Shown here: positions 21,001-32,558 of the stretch, piece after piece
How positions within the stretch are numbered: position 1 is the first letter of the stretch
Layout: each line of letters opens with the position of its first letter
Source: Spironucleus salmonicida
Lineage: Eukaryota; Fornicata; Diplomonadida; Hexamitidae
Direction: 5' to 3'
DNA: 64,000 bases
NCBI GenBank assembly: GCA_000497125.2
Contig: CM035321.1
Location: 958,001 to 1,022,000 of the forward strand
The notes under the pieces: model-generated
Databases searched by the model: none
Told to the model about the DNA's origin: nothing
The model's input: only the letters and a program-made list of their open reading frames with translations
Translations under genes and position numbers: made by a program

Positions 21001-23279
21001 ATGGATAAGTTTTCCAAATCAGGTGGTTCTTCTTCATCAGCATCAAGAACAACTAAGCATACTATCTAACGTGAGATCAAGTTATTAGGGGACCTCAATC
21101 CTCTTCCAACTACTATTAATCAATTTCTGCTTAAAATCCCATCATAAATACTTCCTGCCTTATCTCTTACAATTACATTTTTTTATATCTCACTTTATAG
21201 TGTATCTAAGTTTATCTCAAAGTTTGCCTTGTTATACCTTTTTTTATGATACTCTCTTAAAATCTCCCTGGCGAAATTGCTTAAAGTTGTCCTAATATGA
21301 CTAATAAAAATATTGTAGCAGGATAATATGCAGTAGGAAATATATATTTTGTATATTATTTTATGGCAAGCTTTATAGTAAATATACTTGGAATAATGTT
21401 TGGTATGCTTGTAATTAAACCTTATTTTGTTTTAGAATGTACACGTTTTTATACAATAACAATGTTCTGCAGTGGACCATTATGTGAAACACTAACTACT
21501 GGTATTGAGGTATTGATACATTATATAAAGTTGAGAGTCGTTTAGGCATTGTAACATTAAGATAATTTATTAATGGTAGTATTAGTTTAGGAATTAACCC
21601 ATTTATTCTAAACTAATTTAATAAGGGAGACTTAAATGTCTAATTAGGATTGGATGTTTTCAGTTATGGAATTTTAAGCAATTATGCTGTTTAAGTAGTA
21701 TAGCATATAGCTATTATTTCAAAAATAAAATTAATGAATGTTGAATATTTTGGTATTTTGAAATTTAGTGTGAAAAGATTACGTCCTTTCAGAACTAAAT
21801 TTTTATTAAATATATATGCAAGTTCCTTATAATATATGGTAATAATAAATATATTCCCATTATAAGTACTCATTGTAACGATGATAATATACTATTTACC
21901 AACAACTGATTATGATCAAAATATGATTATGGTTAAAAATATACTCGTTATTATTATCCATGCATTAATAATGCCGAGTCATAGAGCATTCTTTAAGAGC
22001 TTCTTCCTTATTGAATATTGGAATTAAAAAGCTAAGTAGAACTTATGAATTTTTAAAATACCACTTAGTATTTGACTTTGGATTTTCTACTCCTTTTTCA
22101 ATTATATGGGATTCCCTATCTTAAAAATTATCATCAATTTTAATCCCGAATATTTTAAATGCTAGAAGAAGTGCAGCATATGAGTTAGAAGAATATTATA
22201 TGGTTGTTTTAATAACTTCTGTTCCAACTTTCTTTGGCTTCTATATGTAACTTTCAAATATTATGTTATAAATCGAAGGAATACAGAAGCTTACAACATT
22301 AATTTAATTACCTGCAGCTATATTTGTTGCATCTATTCCGTTTATGTCTTTAAAAATTATCGGATAGTCAGCCCCTTTATACTAAATTCTAACCATTATA
22401 GAATTGGTTAGCCTTTCTATAAGTGTACCTATGGTAATATTCTATGGCCACAATTATAAAAATTTGAGTAAGGCTGAAATCTTGAAGAATGAATAGCTTG
22501 TGAACCAAGATATCACATCTAGTGTAGTTGACGAAATTCGTCTAACTGTGACTAATGCTTTCTTGTAAGATGGAGAGGAGGAAGATCAAAATTAGGTAAG
22601 ATAAAAGTCCAAGTTTAATGGTGATATCCACCTTACTATGACCAATAAAGAAAAAACAGATAAACTTCACACGAACCCATAATTTATCAGTCTCGCAAGA
22701 TAATTTGGTAGCCGCATGACTATCGCAAGCATATTAAATAAGTAGAGCATTAATATGAGAGAAAATATACCTGATGACCGAAACAGAGCTAGCTAGTTAA
22801 CGTGTAGCGTTTTAGATGATAAAAAAGCCGTCTCCAGTCTCGAAACACATAGTATAGTAAACTTAAGCAACATAGGGTAGCTGGATAAGTAATCTTATTA
22901 AAATATTCCTAATTTCTCTGGATAAATTTACTATTCGCGACCTGCAATACCCGTAACCACGCGATCAAAGTAATTCTGCTTTCTCCGGTACAATTTTACT
23001 GAAAACTTGAAAATCACTATCTCAGAAACTGATTTTACTGTCTATACGCTAAATTTACAGAGTATCATATCCTTGCAGACGGAGCAGAAACCGATCTTCG
23101 CAAAACTAAAATTACCCAATACTCAATTTGCATATTTATATGAAAAGTTTCTAAAAACAAACATAAAATAATATATATTTTATTTTTACCTCCAATTATT
23201 TGTGGATTCTGAAACCCAACTCAACACTTATTACGGGAAAATAGGTTTTTACTTACACATTTAGTACAATTAAAGCTGA
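21001..23279 (+). pseudogene. Frame-broken gene for a multi-pass membrane protein
   Basis: Coding-like sequence continues over 2.28 kb in one direction but changes frame at least three times. Segment A (21001-21249) starts MDKFSKSGGSSSSASRTTKH and has a first membrane helix; it stops next to a T7 run. Segment B (about 21246-21737) and segment C (about 21509-22048) are hydrophobic with several membrane helices. Segment D (about 22041-23279) has three or four more helices and a long polar C-terminal domain ending at TGA 23277-23279. About 12 membrane helices in total would fit a transporter; a MATE-like fold is possible but not shown. Either a decaying gene or one with homopolymer errors. Confidence 0.5.
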
Positions 23280-23355
23280 ACTTTTCCATCCCTTTCTACG
23301 GGACAGACTTTATAATACCAAAAACTTACCATTTGGAATCGCATTTACACCCAAA

Positions 23356-23889
23356 ATGGAGCGTGCGAAGACCATTAGCTGGCAGAACGCCGCGCTGGAC
23401 AGGTCGCTGAACCAGACATCCCTCCGCGACCGGTCGATGCTGGATCCTGACGCACTGTGCGGCTTCCAGATACAGCTGGCGGGCGGCAAGTTTCCCTGCC
23501 TCTGCCGCATGCTGCACCAGACACTGGCGATTCTGGCGCTCGTCTGCGCGCAGATGTACTTGAACCGCACGTGCAGATACAGCGAATTCGACCTCTACGC
23601 GTAGTTCTACCTCGCGTCGCGGGTTCTGATTCTGTACAAAATCCTGCACATTCTCACTGCAATTCTTCTTTACGTCGACAGCGCATCGCAGGGCGCGCAG
23701 CTGGCGCTCGTGGTGAACCTCTGGCTCCAGATCTTCGTGGGGCGCGTGTTTGCGCTCCAGAGCGCGGAATTTGCGGGCGGCGCGCTGCGGTGCATCGTCG
23801 GCGCCGACGCATTAGCGAATGGCTGCCAGCTGGTGCTGCTAGCCTGCACAAAGCTGGCCGCGAGCGTTGCGGTGTAGCGTGACATGTGA
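23356..23889 (+). CDS. Membrane protein, GC-rich member of a paralogous pair
   Basis: The gene encodes 177 residues ending at TGA; two TAG codons are Gln. After a polar N-terminus come hydrophobic stretches at about 57-70, 90-105, 112-130 and 150-165. It is clearly related to the protein encoded at 25550-26095 on the other strand: LHQTLAILALVCAQMYLNR and SRVLILYKILHIL here correspond to IHQFIMISALIGMQIFLN and SRVLILHKFFHIL there, and the C-terminal LACTKLAASV matches TVTKLNMSV. Its codons are GC-rich, those of the paralogue AT-rich. Function unknown. Confidence 0.8.
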
Positions 23890-23952
23890 TTCGGTCGATT
23901 TCACGCATTTTCGTTCATTTTCCACTCCGTTTTAGTTCCAATGTTAAAATCA

Positions 23953-25497
23953 TCACTTTCCTTTCTTCGCTTTGCCCTCTTTAAGCTCGAGTTTCCTTCT
24001 GATTAGCTTTTCCCTCTCTAATTTTTCCTGCTTCTCCTTGATCATGATTTTGTCGTACAGCTCTCTCTTGTTCTTGCTCAGTCCTGCTCTGATCATCCTC
24101 TCGTTGTCGTCCAGCTCCAGGTCCTGTTTTCTGTCGAAAAACGCGAAATTCGTGTCAGTTTCCCGCTCTTCGATTGAATCGCTGGTCTCCTCGTCTGCTT
24201 TCTCCAGTTTGACCGACTGCCCTATGATGCCGGTTTTCTCGGGTTTGGCCTCTTGTTTCGTCTCCGGAAGTAAGATTTCTGGTCGAGTTTTCTCTACAAA
24301 TTGGTTATAGTAGTTTACCAGCTCTTTCAAGCGGTCTGGAATGTAGTCTTCGCCAGTAAGACCCTCTATAGAGGTGAAATCGAATTCAAATGGACTTAAA
24401 TGAGGTGGGAGTTCGTTACCTGGAGCAAATTCACTGGAAGGCAGCAAGCATCCTAAATTGAAGCTGTCAAAAACAAATTGTGGTTAAATAATATCCTTTC
24501 CTGCATAATTAGGTTCATTTTCTATATTTTAGACGGGTCTATCAATTATGCAATGTGTTGCATCTTATACATTGTCTACCAACTCGCCGCCAGCACTTAT
24601 GATAATCAATTCTAAAATTTTAGAAGGAGTTTCTCTACTTAAATGGAATCTTAAATTTTTAAACACAATTTACTGGAGAAAATCTTTATTTTATGCTCTG
24701 TAAGTCTGTTTATCGCTTTCTGGTGGATATTTTATGCCTATTTCACTATAAAGTCTGAAGTTCACAAACTTTAATAATTCTGCATAAAACTCTATGAAAT
24801 TACATAAAACCGAGGTTTCAACACTATCAGGTGGGTTTGCTGAAGTCCTATGTGGTTCTAACCATGTAATAACTTAGTTGTGAACAGCAGCTTAAAAATA
24901 AAATCCTTTAACAGAAATGAAAGTTTTTAGTAGAGAATTAGTGCATGAGATATAATTATCAAACTCTGTACGTAATTTAGTACATGTTTCGGTAAGCTAT
25001 GGTGTAAAAAAGGAAGTTGAAGATCCAGTACATAAGGAAATTAATGATAAGCAATCATCCAAGTCAGCTAATGCCAACTAAAATGTTGGATAACGTGAGA
25101 GAATCAGCGAAGAATAGTCTGCTGAAGGTTTAGTTAAACGATGGAACTTTAACTATTCATAAAGCTTTTATTGTTTCAAAGAAATAGCTCTTTTCTTATA
25201 AGCTTTCTCGGATCTTAATGTTTCTAAAAGGTTACTTCTAGAAAGCTGTTTGATATCTGCCTTAAGATAATATGCAACGTTACCAGCAAACTGATTACCA
25301 GGTGTACGAGGAAATACTCCAGAAATTATACAAAGCCTACGGAATTCGCTAGCAGTACATTACAGATACTTAATTGCTTTATTACGTGGAATATGAGTAT
25401 TCTCTGAAGAGTTTTTATTGAATGATTTTATTCTTTCAGTTGATGATAGCTTAGAAATACGCATTGGCTTTCCTAGCTGTGTTCTTTGGATAGGCAT
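23953..25497 (-). CDS. PES1: Pescadillo homologue (PES1/Nop7), ribosome assembly
   Basis: The gene encodes 514 residues. The Pescadillo N-terminal domain shows RNKAIKYLQ, FRRLCIISGVFPRTPGNQ, VKGFYFQAAVHNQVITWLEP and FIEFYAELLKFVNFRLYSEI. A BRCT domain follows (about residues 290-385) with LELIIISAGGELVDN and PQFVFDSFNLGCLLPSSEF, then the conserved PGNELPPHLSPFEFD. The C-terminus is a Lys/Glu-rich helix (KEKQEKLEREKLIRRKLEL). Pescadillo joins BOP1/Erb1 and WDR12/Ytm1 in the PeBoW complex needed for large-subunit rRNA processing in the nucleolus; BOP1 is also in this window. The 3' 500 bp are GC-rich while the rest is AT-rich. Confidence 0.95.
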
Positions 25498-25549
25498 TAA
25501 TGGAGTGAAAAGAGAAGTGAAAACGAATACATAATTATTATACAATAAA

Positions 25550-26095
25550 TCACTAATAATTATCCTCGTTACGTTCTTCATAGTTTACACTCATATTTAG
25601 TTTAGTCACTGTTAAAAATACAAGTTTACAGCAGTTTACAAATTAATCCATCTTTAAAAAATTTCTTATAAGTCCATAATCAGCGTAAGGTTCGCTAAAA
25701 AGCAAATAAATTGCTATAACTATCATTTGGAACCATAGGCTCAGCACTACAACAAATTTTGCATGATAACTTTTATTATCATAAAATATTACAAAATAAG
25801 CTAATATATGAAAAAATTTATGTAAAATTAAGACTCGACTTTGCGTATAAAAATGTGAATACAACTCAAAATCTGCAGTTCGTAAATTACTATTAAGGAA
25901 TATTTGCATGCCAATTAGTGCGGATATCATTATGAACTGATGAATTACTTATATCAAAAACGAAAGTCTACCAACTGTGAAAGGGAATTGAAATGCATCT
26001 ATTTATTGTTAATTTAAAAATTCACCTTCCTTGTACGACTAATAATATGATCCCTCAAAAGAGTTATTGCGTTTTGATTCATTTATTTTTGACAT
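25550..26095 (-). CDS. Membrane protein, AT-rich member of a paralogous pair
   Basis: The gene encodes 181 residues from ATG 26093-26095 to TGA 25550-25552, with many TAA/TAG codons (one directly after KMD) as Gln. It has about four hydrophobic segments in the same spacing as the protein at 23356-23889 and aligns with it over nearly the full length, including the C-terminus. It is upstream of Pescadillo on the same strand. Function unknown. Confidence 0.8.
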
Positions 26096-26360
26096 TTTTA
26101 ATATAGCTTTATTATATAATAATAATTAAAATATATAGTGAAGTGGGATGCAATCGGCCATTATGATCGATCTGTAATTTAGTATGATATATCTGTGTTT
26201 GAAGTTTGATATGAGTATAAATGTTAATATCTGATAAAATTGTAGAATTCATCTTTTTATAGTTAAAAAACATCATAATTATAGTAAAATAAACATAAAT
26301 TTATGTATCCCATTATAATATTAGATATTTTAAACTTCTGTAAACGATTGATATTTACAA

Positions 26361-26430
<70 letters not shown>

Positions 26431-26692
26431 GATAATGAAGGAAACTCCGTTTCAAGCTAATACTATGTTTAAGATCATGATATTTTATATAGATCATACT
26501 ATATTTCAAATTTAGCTAATTATTATCTTTAATGTTAATTTCTGATTTTAAAAAATAATACTAAAATACAAATCAATAATTTTCTAGTATAAAATTATTA
26601 GTATTGTCGAAGTAGTATTTATAAAGTTATACTGTTCAGTTTTATGAAGAAAACATCTTTGAGTATAATTATTTTACAATAATTAGAATATT
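26096..26692. other. AT-rich intergenic region with microsatellite
   Basis: No gene was recognised. Apart from the ATT microsatellite listed separately the region is simple AT-rich sequence. Confidence 0.6.
26361..26430. repeat. (ATT)n trinucleotide microsatellite
   Basis: About 23 uninterrupted copies of ATT/TTA. In one frame this reads as a run of leucines, which is a by-product of the repeat and not evidence for a protein. Confidence 0.95.
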
Positions 26693-27190
26693 TCACTTGA
26701 TTTAATTCAGTAATTATTAGATTTAACTGTCATATTAATATTCTTTTAAATTCTTGTTAGTAGTCGGTTAGATTGGTAAAATTTAAGTGTTCGATCGTTG
26801 CTTTGCTTCTTTGGAACTTTCACTATCTCCTTCCATTGTTTTCCTTCTTAAAGTTTAGTTTATTCTATTAGCCACTCTCTAAAATGCAAAATGAGGTATC
26901 TCTTTTTTAAGCTTTAGCTTGATTGCTTTTTCGCATAATATAACTTTTTCTAAACTTATATGTCCAGGGAATTGTTCAAACCAAGCTGAAATTACACCTA
27001 AATCTTATTGAGAATATTCATTATATAATGTTTTAAGTGTTTACTTAACAAAATAATATGTATTTGCACGATTTTCTTATAATATTTCCGCAGTCTAAAC
27101 TATAATTTCAGTATGAGATAAACATAACTGTTGAAGCTGTTTAAGATTTGTTCTTAATTCTTCTTCATTTTAGTTAGGTATAATTGACAT
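26693..27190 (-). CDS. Gln-rich helical protein of unknown function, 165 residues
   Basis: The frame runs from ATG 27188-27190 to TGA 26693-26695 with about 15 TAA/TAG as Gln. Residues 1-60 are a coiled coil (EEELRTNLKQLQQLCLSHTE), the middle has a compact hydrophobic part (VISAWFEQFPGHISLEKV), and the C-terminus is polar. No family was recognised. The length is above what is expected by chance and the composition looks coding. Confidence 0.6.
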
Positions 27191-29315
27191 AGTAATAGAT
27201 ATTAGCATATCAAGCTTTGATTTTTATTTTGGATTCATTTATGGTTATTTAGCTGAGATGGAAAAATAAATACGTTAAAAGTCAGCTCCTACTTATATAC
27301 TAAATTACAAGTTAATAAAGATTTTCGTTGATTATATAGTTATTAAAGTTTTAATATTATCGATTACTAATTCATTAAATCATTTTAGTTTATAAAAATA
27401 AGTTGAAAAGCATAAATATACCAAAATAATTTTACTAACCTTTAATACAATAATAATTTGATTTATTCATAATTTTTTGCGTTTCAAATATGCGTATTAT
27501 TAAAGCTTAAGAACAATAATCATCTACTTTTTCATATAGTTTACATTTTTTTGTATTAAAGCAGTCATTATTTACACTGCAATGATTTTTAATGTTAAAA
27601 TAACAAATAAATTATAGTAAGAAAAACGGTTGTAAGGTTTAATAGTTTACTATACATAGAATGCAAATAATTTATATACATTAGAAACATATTACATAAG
27701 TAATGAAAATTTATGAGTAAAAAAATTGATTAGTTTAAATTACGAATGTATATATAACATCTTAACAAATATAAATAAACTTATTGATGATATTTCTGTT
27801 GTTATTCATGATTCTATACCTTAGAGTTATAAATTTCTTTACCAGCATTGAAGAAGTTAAGTATATATAGTTACTAACAATATTTTATCATGGGAAGCAT
27901 ACATTATATTTGAAATGCTATATGATAAATATAATAAATGAATACGTTAAAAATAATAGAGTATATTTATTGATACGTCAATCTGATTATGAATTAATTT
28001 TATAGAAATAATATTAAGCTATTTAAATTTTACTAGTTATTATTAAAGCTTTATTTACTGATTCATTGAGAATGCAATGATTGTAAATTTCCTAAATTTT
28101 TACCTAGTGGTTAATATAATGATTAATAAACAGGGGTAGTATCACATTTTCTTTAATATTATTTTGATGATATTTAGTAAATATTCATCGTTATATCAGA
28201 AAAATCAAATGAAACTGTCAAACTCAAATATCCATAGTAGTAATATTCTTGTTGAATATACATACTAATATAAATTTACTTATAATTTTTATGACTAATA
28301 TTATAATGTAATTAAAGAGTTATCAGATATGCTATTTAATGTTATTCATTTTCTTAAATTAATATCTACAGTAACAGAAAAAAGTAAAGTATTTATGGAT
28401 ATAAAGAAAATATCGAACAACTGTATAGTCTCTGAGAAACTAACCATTTATATAATATATTAAATAGCTTGAGTAGTTTCTAATTATGCATTAAAAATGG
28501 GAGCTGAAATTCAAAGAGTAAAAGATTCTATTGATTATGCAAATAACTTAAAGCCGCTTGAAGAGATATAATTATCATCATAAGTATGTGATTCCATATA
28601 GACATTAGCATCATATGAAGTGATGACCTTGTAACATGCATCTTCGTTTATAATCGAATTCTCAGACTGTCCAGACCGAATAGAAATGGATATATCTTGC
28701 ATATAAGACATTATATGATTAATTGTGGTTAATAGGAAAGTTGTTTTATTAAATGAGAAGCATGATCTTGATAAAACTCTATCAAAGTTAGTTGTTTTTA
28801 TTTCTACATTTACTATATAAGGTTTAATTTTTAGCTATATTGAAATCCTAATTATGCATTTAAGAATTCCTGCAGTATAAATCATAATAAAATTTATACA
28901 ATATAATGTAGTTAATAATTTTAAATATATATTGCACTTAAGTTTATACAAAAATTAGACTAAATAATTTGTATTAATGACTAATAATATTTATACTCGA
29001 GTTATCAAATAAATATACTAAATTGAATCAATTTGGCATTGAGATTTTTAATTTTCGAGATAAACTTTACAGTAAAGTGATAGAATGATATGGTACTAAT
29101 AATATCAAAATGCTTTCATTTTATATAATTTAATTTTATAATATAATGCATGTTATATTTATAATAATAATTATTTTAAAAATATTAAAATTTATAATAA
29201 CTCGTAGGAAACAGATTTAACCATTGATAACTCTGAATATAAAAATCAAACTAAAATAAACCACGTAATATTAATGAATATATATTTTCACTAGCTAAAA
29301 TAAATATCATAGTTT
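27191..29315. other. AT-rich region with possible gene remnants
   Basis: About 2.1 kb of AT-rich DNA. On the + strand a frame around 28,329-29,054 is open except for TGA codons near 28,470 and at 28716-28718. Its best part is a 73-residue stretch from ATG 28497 (MGAEIQRVKDSIDYANNLKP). This could be a decayed gene, but chance frames are common here. Nothing else was recognised. Confidence 0.4.
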
Positions 29316-29858
29316 TCACTTCTAGAATCTGTCATTAATTCCTTGCAATCTCATGTACACTTTACTGGCATCACTACCTAATATTAAATCACAAATAGCT
29401 CCTCTAGCACACTTAACACATTACGGTGTTCCTAGTACACTGATTTTTTTACCCATGATAACAATTCTAGTTTTGGTTGCATTTTCAATTGTATTTTTTA
29501 CTTTACCTCCCTGCCCTGCAATTCTACCTAATGCACGTTCTAAAGAATCACCTTTTAAAGAAATTTTAACGTCACCAGGTTCGAAAGATTCGATAAAAAC
29601 GTCATCAAAAGATAGCAATGCTGCAGCATCTGGTGCCATAAATCCTTGATTAATCGCTTCTATATATTATTTAGATCGCTCTATTGACTTTGGATCCTCC
29701 GTTTTATCATTTGTTCGAATTTCAACACACTTAAGTTGAAAATTGAAACGAATATCTAAATGCATTGTAGTTATTTTTGTTGCGATATCTTTCCATTAGC
29801 GTTTTAAAGCTGAAATACGATTTGGTGCAATAGGAACTTGTATAAATTGCATGGACAT
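29316..29858 (-). CDS. PNO1: PNO1/Dim2 (Rrp20) KH-domain ribosome assembly factor
   Basis: The gene encodes 180 residues. Two KH-like modules are expected; the diagnostic second half reads DDVFIESFEPGDVKISLKGD, ALGRIAGQGGKVKNTIENAT, TRIVIMGKKISVLGTPQ and ARGAICDLILGSDASKVY, matching the Pno1 signature IGRLAGKGGKTKFAIENATR. PNO1 binds the 3' end of the pre-18S rRNA and recruits the Dim1 methylase and the Nob1 nuclease during small-subunit maturation. The protein is shorter at the N-terminus than human PNO1, as in archaeal homologues. TAA is Gln in LGTPQC; the gene ends QK-TGA. Confidence 0.93.
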
Positions 29859-30398
29859 TTTTAGGAGTGGTTGGTGAAACGAAAAATAGTTATTATATTA
29901 TAAATATTTAATATAAGTTGTAGTAATGAAGGTTATTTTTTCTTATATGTACGGATAAGGCAACAGCTTACTCTTAAAAACCATTAAATTTTAGTATTTT
30001 GTATCTTTATTTAAATATTTTTAAATCTAAGCCAAATTTATAAGGCAACTATTGATAAATTTTAACATTTACATTAAAATTAATTTATGTGTATTCTAAA
30101 TAATTTCCTTATATATTATGACAATAAATTCACATTGTCTTTAACTCACTGACTGCTACAATAGATAGAACCCCCCCACTAGCTGCTGAACTGATCATTC
30201 TTTCTAGAATAACAAGCACTCAAAGAAAAATCAAATTTTTCAAAATAATATGATTATAATTCTAAATTTCAATTATTAACTTTATTTGATTTTTAGTATG
30301 TTTTAAGTTATCTATTATGAAGTTTATTATAAAAAACTATCTATTACTAAATCCTAAATAATAATTATATAAAATACATATACTTTCTTTTTGTATAA
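29859..30398. other. Intergenic region
   Basis: AT-rich, with one C8 run near 30,170. No gene, RNA or repeat was recognised. The last 40 bp before the ferredoxin gene are TAATAATTATATAAAATACA-like. Confidence 0.6.
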
Positions 30399-31151
30399 AT
30401 GTCAATTAAAATTCTTGCGAACTGTGTTGGCTGCCAAGCTTGCTACAATATTTGCCCAACGAAAGCGTTTTAGTTCATAGATAAAATGCCTATTTTTGCC
30501 AGACCTGATTCTTGCATGAGCTGTGGCCATTGCTACGCAATTTGCCCTGTTGGGGCTATCACCATTTTCGACAAAGAGCCTGATTCTGAGCCGCTGGAGC
30601 CACCCCACACTGTTGAGGGTGCAATCAAGTTCAGGCGATCGGTCAGGCGCTTCGCCCCCTAGCCACTCCCGAAAGAGTTTATTTCGGATATTATCGACAT
30701 TACTAAGTTCTGCCCCTCAGCGCGAAACTTACGACCGATTCGCTACGTCGTTCTATCGCGTACTGCAATGGACTGCTTAGCGGAAGAAATCGCTAAATCC
30801 TGCGACAGCGCGTTTCCCGGATTGCACAAACTGCAGTCTCGGTTCGACGTGATATTCCGTGGCGCGCAGCACTGCATAGTGACGTATGCTGAAATTACCG
30901 CAGTTTCAGTTGTCTAGGATTCAGCCATTCAAATTTCTACGTTAGAGCTGTATTGCCAGAATAAAGGCATAGGATGTGTTTGGATCGGGTTTCTGACCAA
31001 AGCATGCAAAGTAAATCCGAGTCTGTTAAGGCTGATGAATCTAGACTGTGACCACGTTTAAGTACTGAGTTGCTTGGGTATTGGGATTCCCGCGATCAAA
31101 TATAAGCGATCTGTGGCTAGAAAAGATGAAATTATTACTTTTCGGGACTGA
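30399..31151 (+). CDS. Ferredoxin-nitroreductase fusion protein
   Basis: The gene encodes 250 residues. The N-terminal third is a bacterial-type 2[4Fe-4S] ferredoxin with Cys9-Cys12-Cys15-Cys19-Pro and Cys39-Cys42-Cys45-Cys49-Pro (CVGCQACYNICP and CMSCGHCYAICP). The rest is an FMN-dependent nitroreductase domain starting AIKFRRSVRRFAPQPLPKEF, with TKFCPSARNLRPIRYVVLS and the C-terminal GIGCVWIGFLTKA and LGIGIPAIKYK segments. This architecture is known from Giardia nitroreductases (NR1/NR2), where the enzymes reduce quinones and nitro drugs, and from anaerobic bacteria, so a bacterial origin is likely. TAG/TAA are Gln in AFQFIDK and RFAPQPLP. The coding part is GC-richer than its surroundings. 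Confidence 0.95.
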
Positions 31152-31207
31152 ATTTATTTTTCTTGCATTATTATATAGTAATTAATATCAAATATCTTTT
31201 CATAAAA

Positions 31208-32515
31208 ATGATAGCTATATTACTTTTTTAATCGATGGAGCAAAAATGCGATATTGCATATCAAAGTTTCCTGCTTAAATATAAGAAAGAATATTAGGAC
31301 GCTGCTAAAATTAATTTTTGCTAAAATTATAATAGCTATCTTAGATAATCTAGAAGAAATACCAATATTGTGATTACGAGTATTTTTGATACAAATTTAA
31401 CTATTCCTAGCTAAAATAAAGTTATAGCTGATCCTGCCAATTGTTAAATAGAAATTTGCTCTATAGCTAATACATTAGGTGTTATTGAATCTGGTACTCT
31501 TCCACCATAGATTGATTTGCGCACATAGGGGGTTCTTACTTTACCACTTAATTAGAAATCTTGCAAGTCATCATGGGCCTTTGCAACCAATGCACTTTTT
31601 GGAAATATTATACTCCGTAGTTAAACAACAATTGCTTAATCAGAGTTTCAGCTTCTGGCGACAGATTTAAAATTATCAGTACAATGGCTCATTTCTAATA
31701 CGTTCGGATCGTCAAAATACTGCGAATCTGGGGATTTTGCCTTTGCTCTTGCTTATTTTGTAGCTAGCCCCACCATCTTTCCAACCATTGAAGTTTCTAA
31801 AAATTACGAGTTTGATGCGCAAAATTATTAATTATTCCATGAGGAAAATAGGTATCTCACACCAAATTTAGACCCCACGAATTTTCTTTTACCATATAAC
31901 ATTACATCTGGGGCTTAAACACCTGTCATCTCCCTAATGAATAAAACCAACATGAACATAAGTCTTGCTAAGTCTTACCTTGCGAGAGGTTTTGCAGTGA
32001 TCTCAAAAATAAAGTATGATAGTAATGAGAGCACCTAGATAGCATTTGCAGGTTATGATGGTAATACTGTATTATAGAATTATGGGTGTGAAGGTACTCC
32101 TAATCATTAAGTTATTATAGTGGGGTATGGTAAATATAAAGGGATTGACGTTTGGGTTGTTCAAAATTCTTGGGGTATAGAATGGGGTTCAGAAGGTTCA
32201 TTTTATGTAGAAATAGGCAAAAATGACTTTTGTCTAGAAAATTATGCTTATACTGTCCTTCCTAAGGATTATGTAGATGCAGGAGTAGAGATTAAAAGTT
32301 AATTAAGTCCTTTTAGTGTTATTTCTGGTAAAAATGGTTTAGATAATTCTGATGGGACGTTTACGCCTTATATACCTCCACCTCCACCTGTGCATTGGAC
32401 TTATTACATTGGACCTGCATTTGGAGCATTTGGCGGCCTTATTATAATACTGGTTATTATTTATATAATATCGAAGAGGTTGAAGGAGAAAAGAAGTTTA
32501 CGATAATTGGTATGA
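31208..32515 (+). CDS. Membrane-anchored C1A (cathepsin-like) protease homologue, Cys to Ser
   Basis: The gene encodes 435 residues. A short prodomain is followed by the papain fold starting LPPQIDLRTQGVLTLPLNQK. The active-site loop reads NQKSCKSSWAFAT, where papain-type enzymes have NQGxCGSCWAFS, so the nucleophile position (Ser122) is Ser instead of Cys. The other catalytic residues are present: His300 in NHQVIIVGYG and Asn320 in VVQNSWGIEWGSEGSFYVE. A proline stretch (YIPPPPPVHW) precedes a C-terminal membrane helix at about 403-422 and a short basic tail, so it is a type I membrane protein. No classical long signal peptide is seen; MIAILLF at the start may serve. It may be a pseudoprotease or a serine-type variant. 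The 22-bp array starts about 45 bp after the stop. Confidence 0.93.
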
Positions 32516-32558
32516 TCTGATTGTTTTTAACCTTATTTTTACTATCATTTTTAGTATC

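Noticed and set aside
26303-26515. Poly-leucine membrane ORF
   Set aside because: The hydrophobic run is the ATT microsatellite read in one frame.
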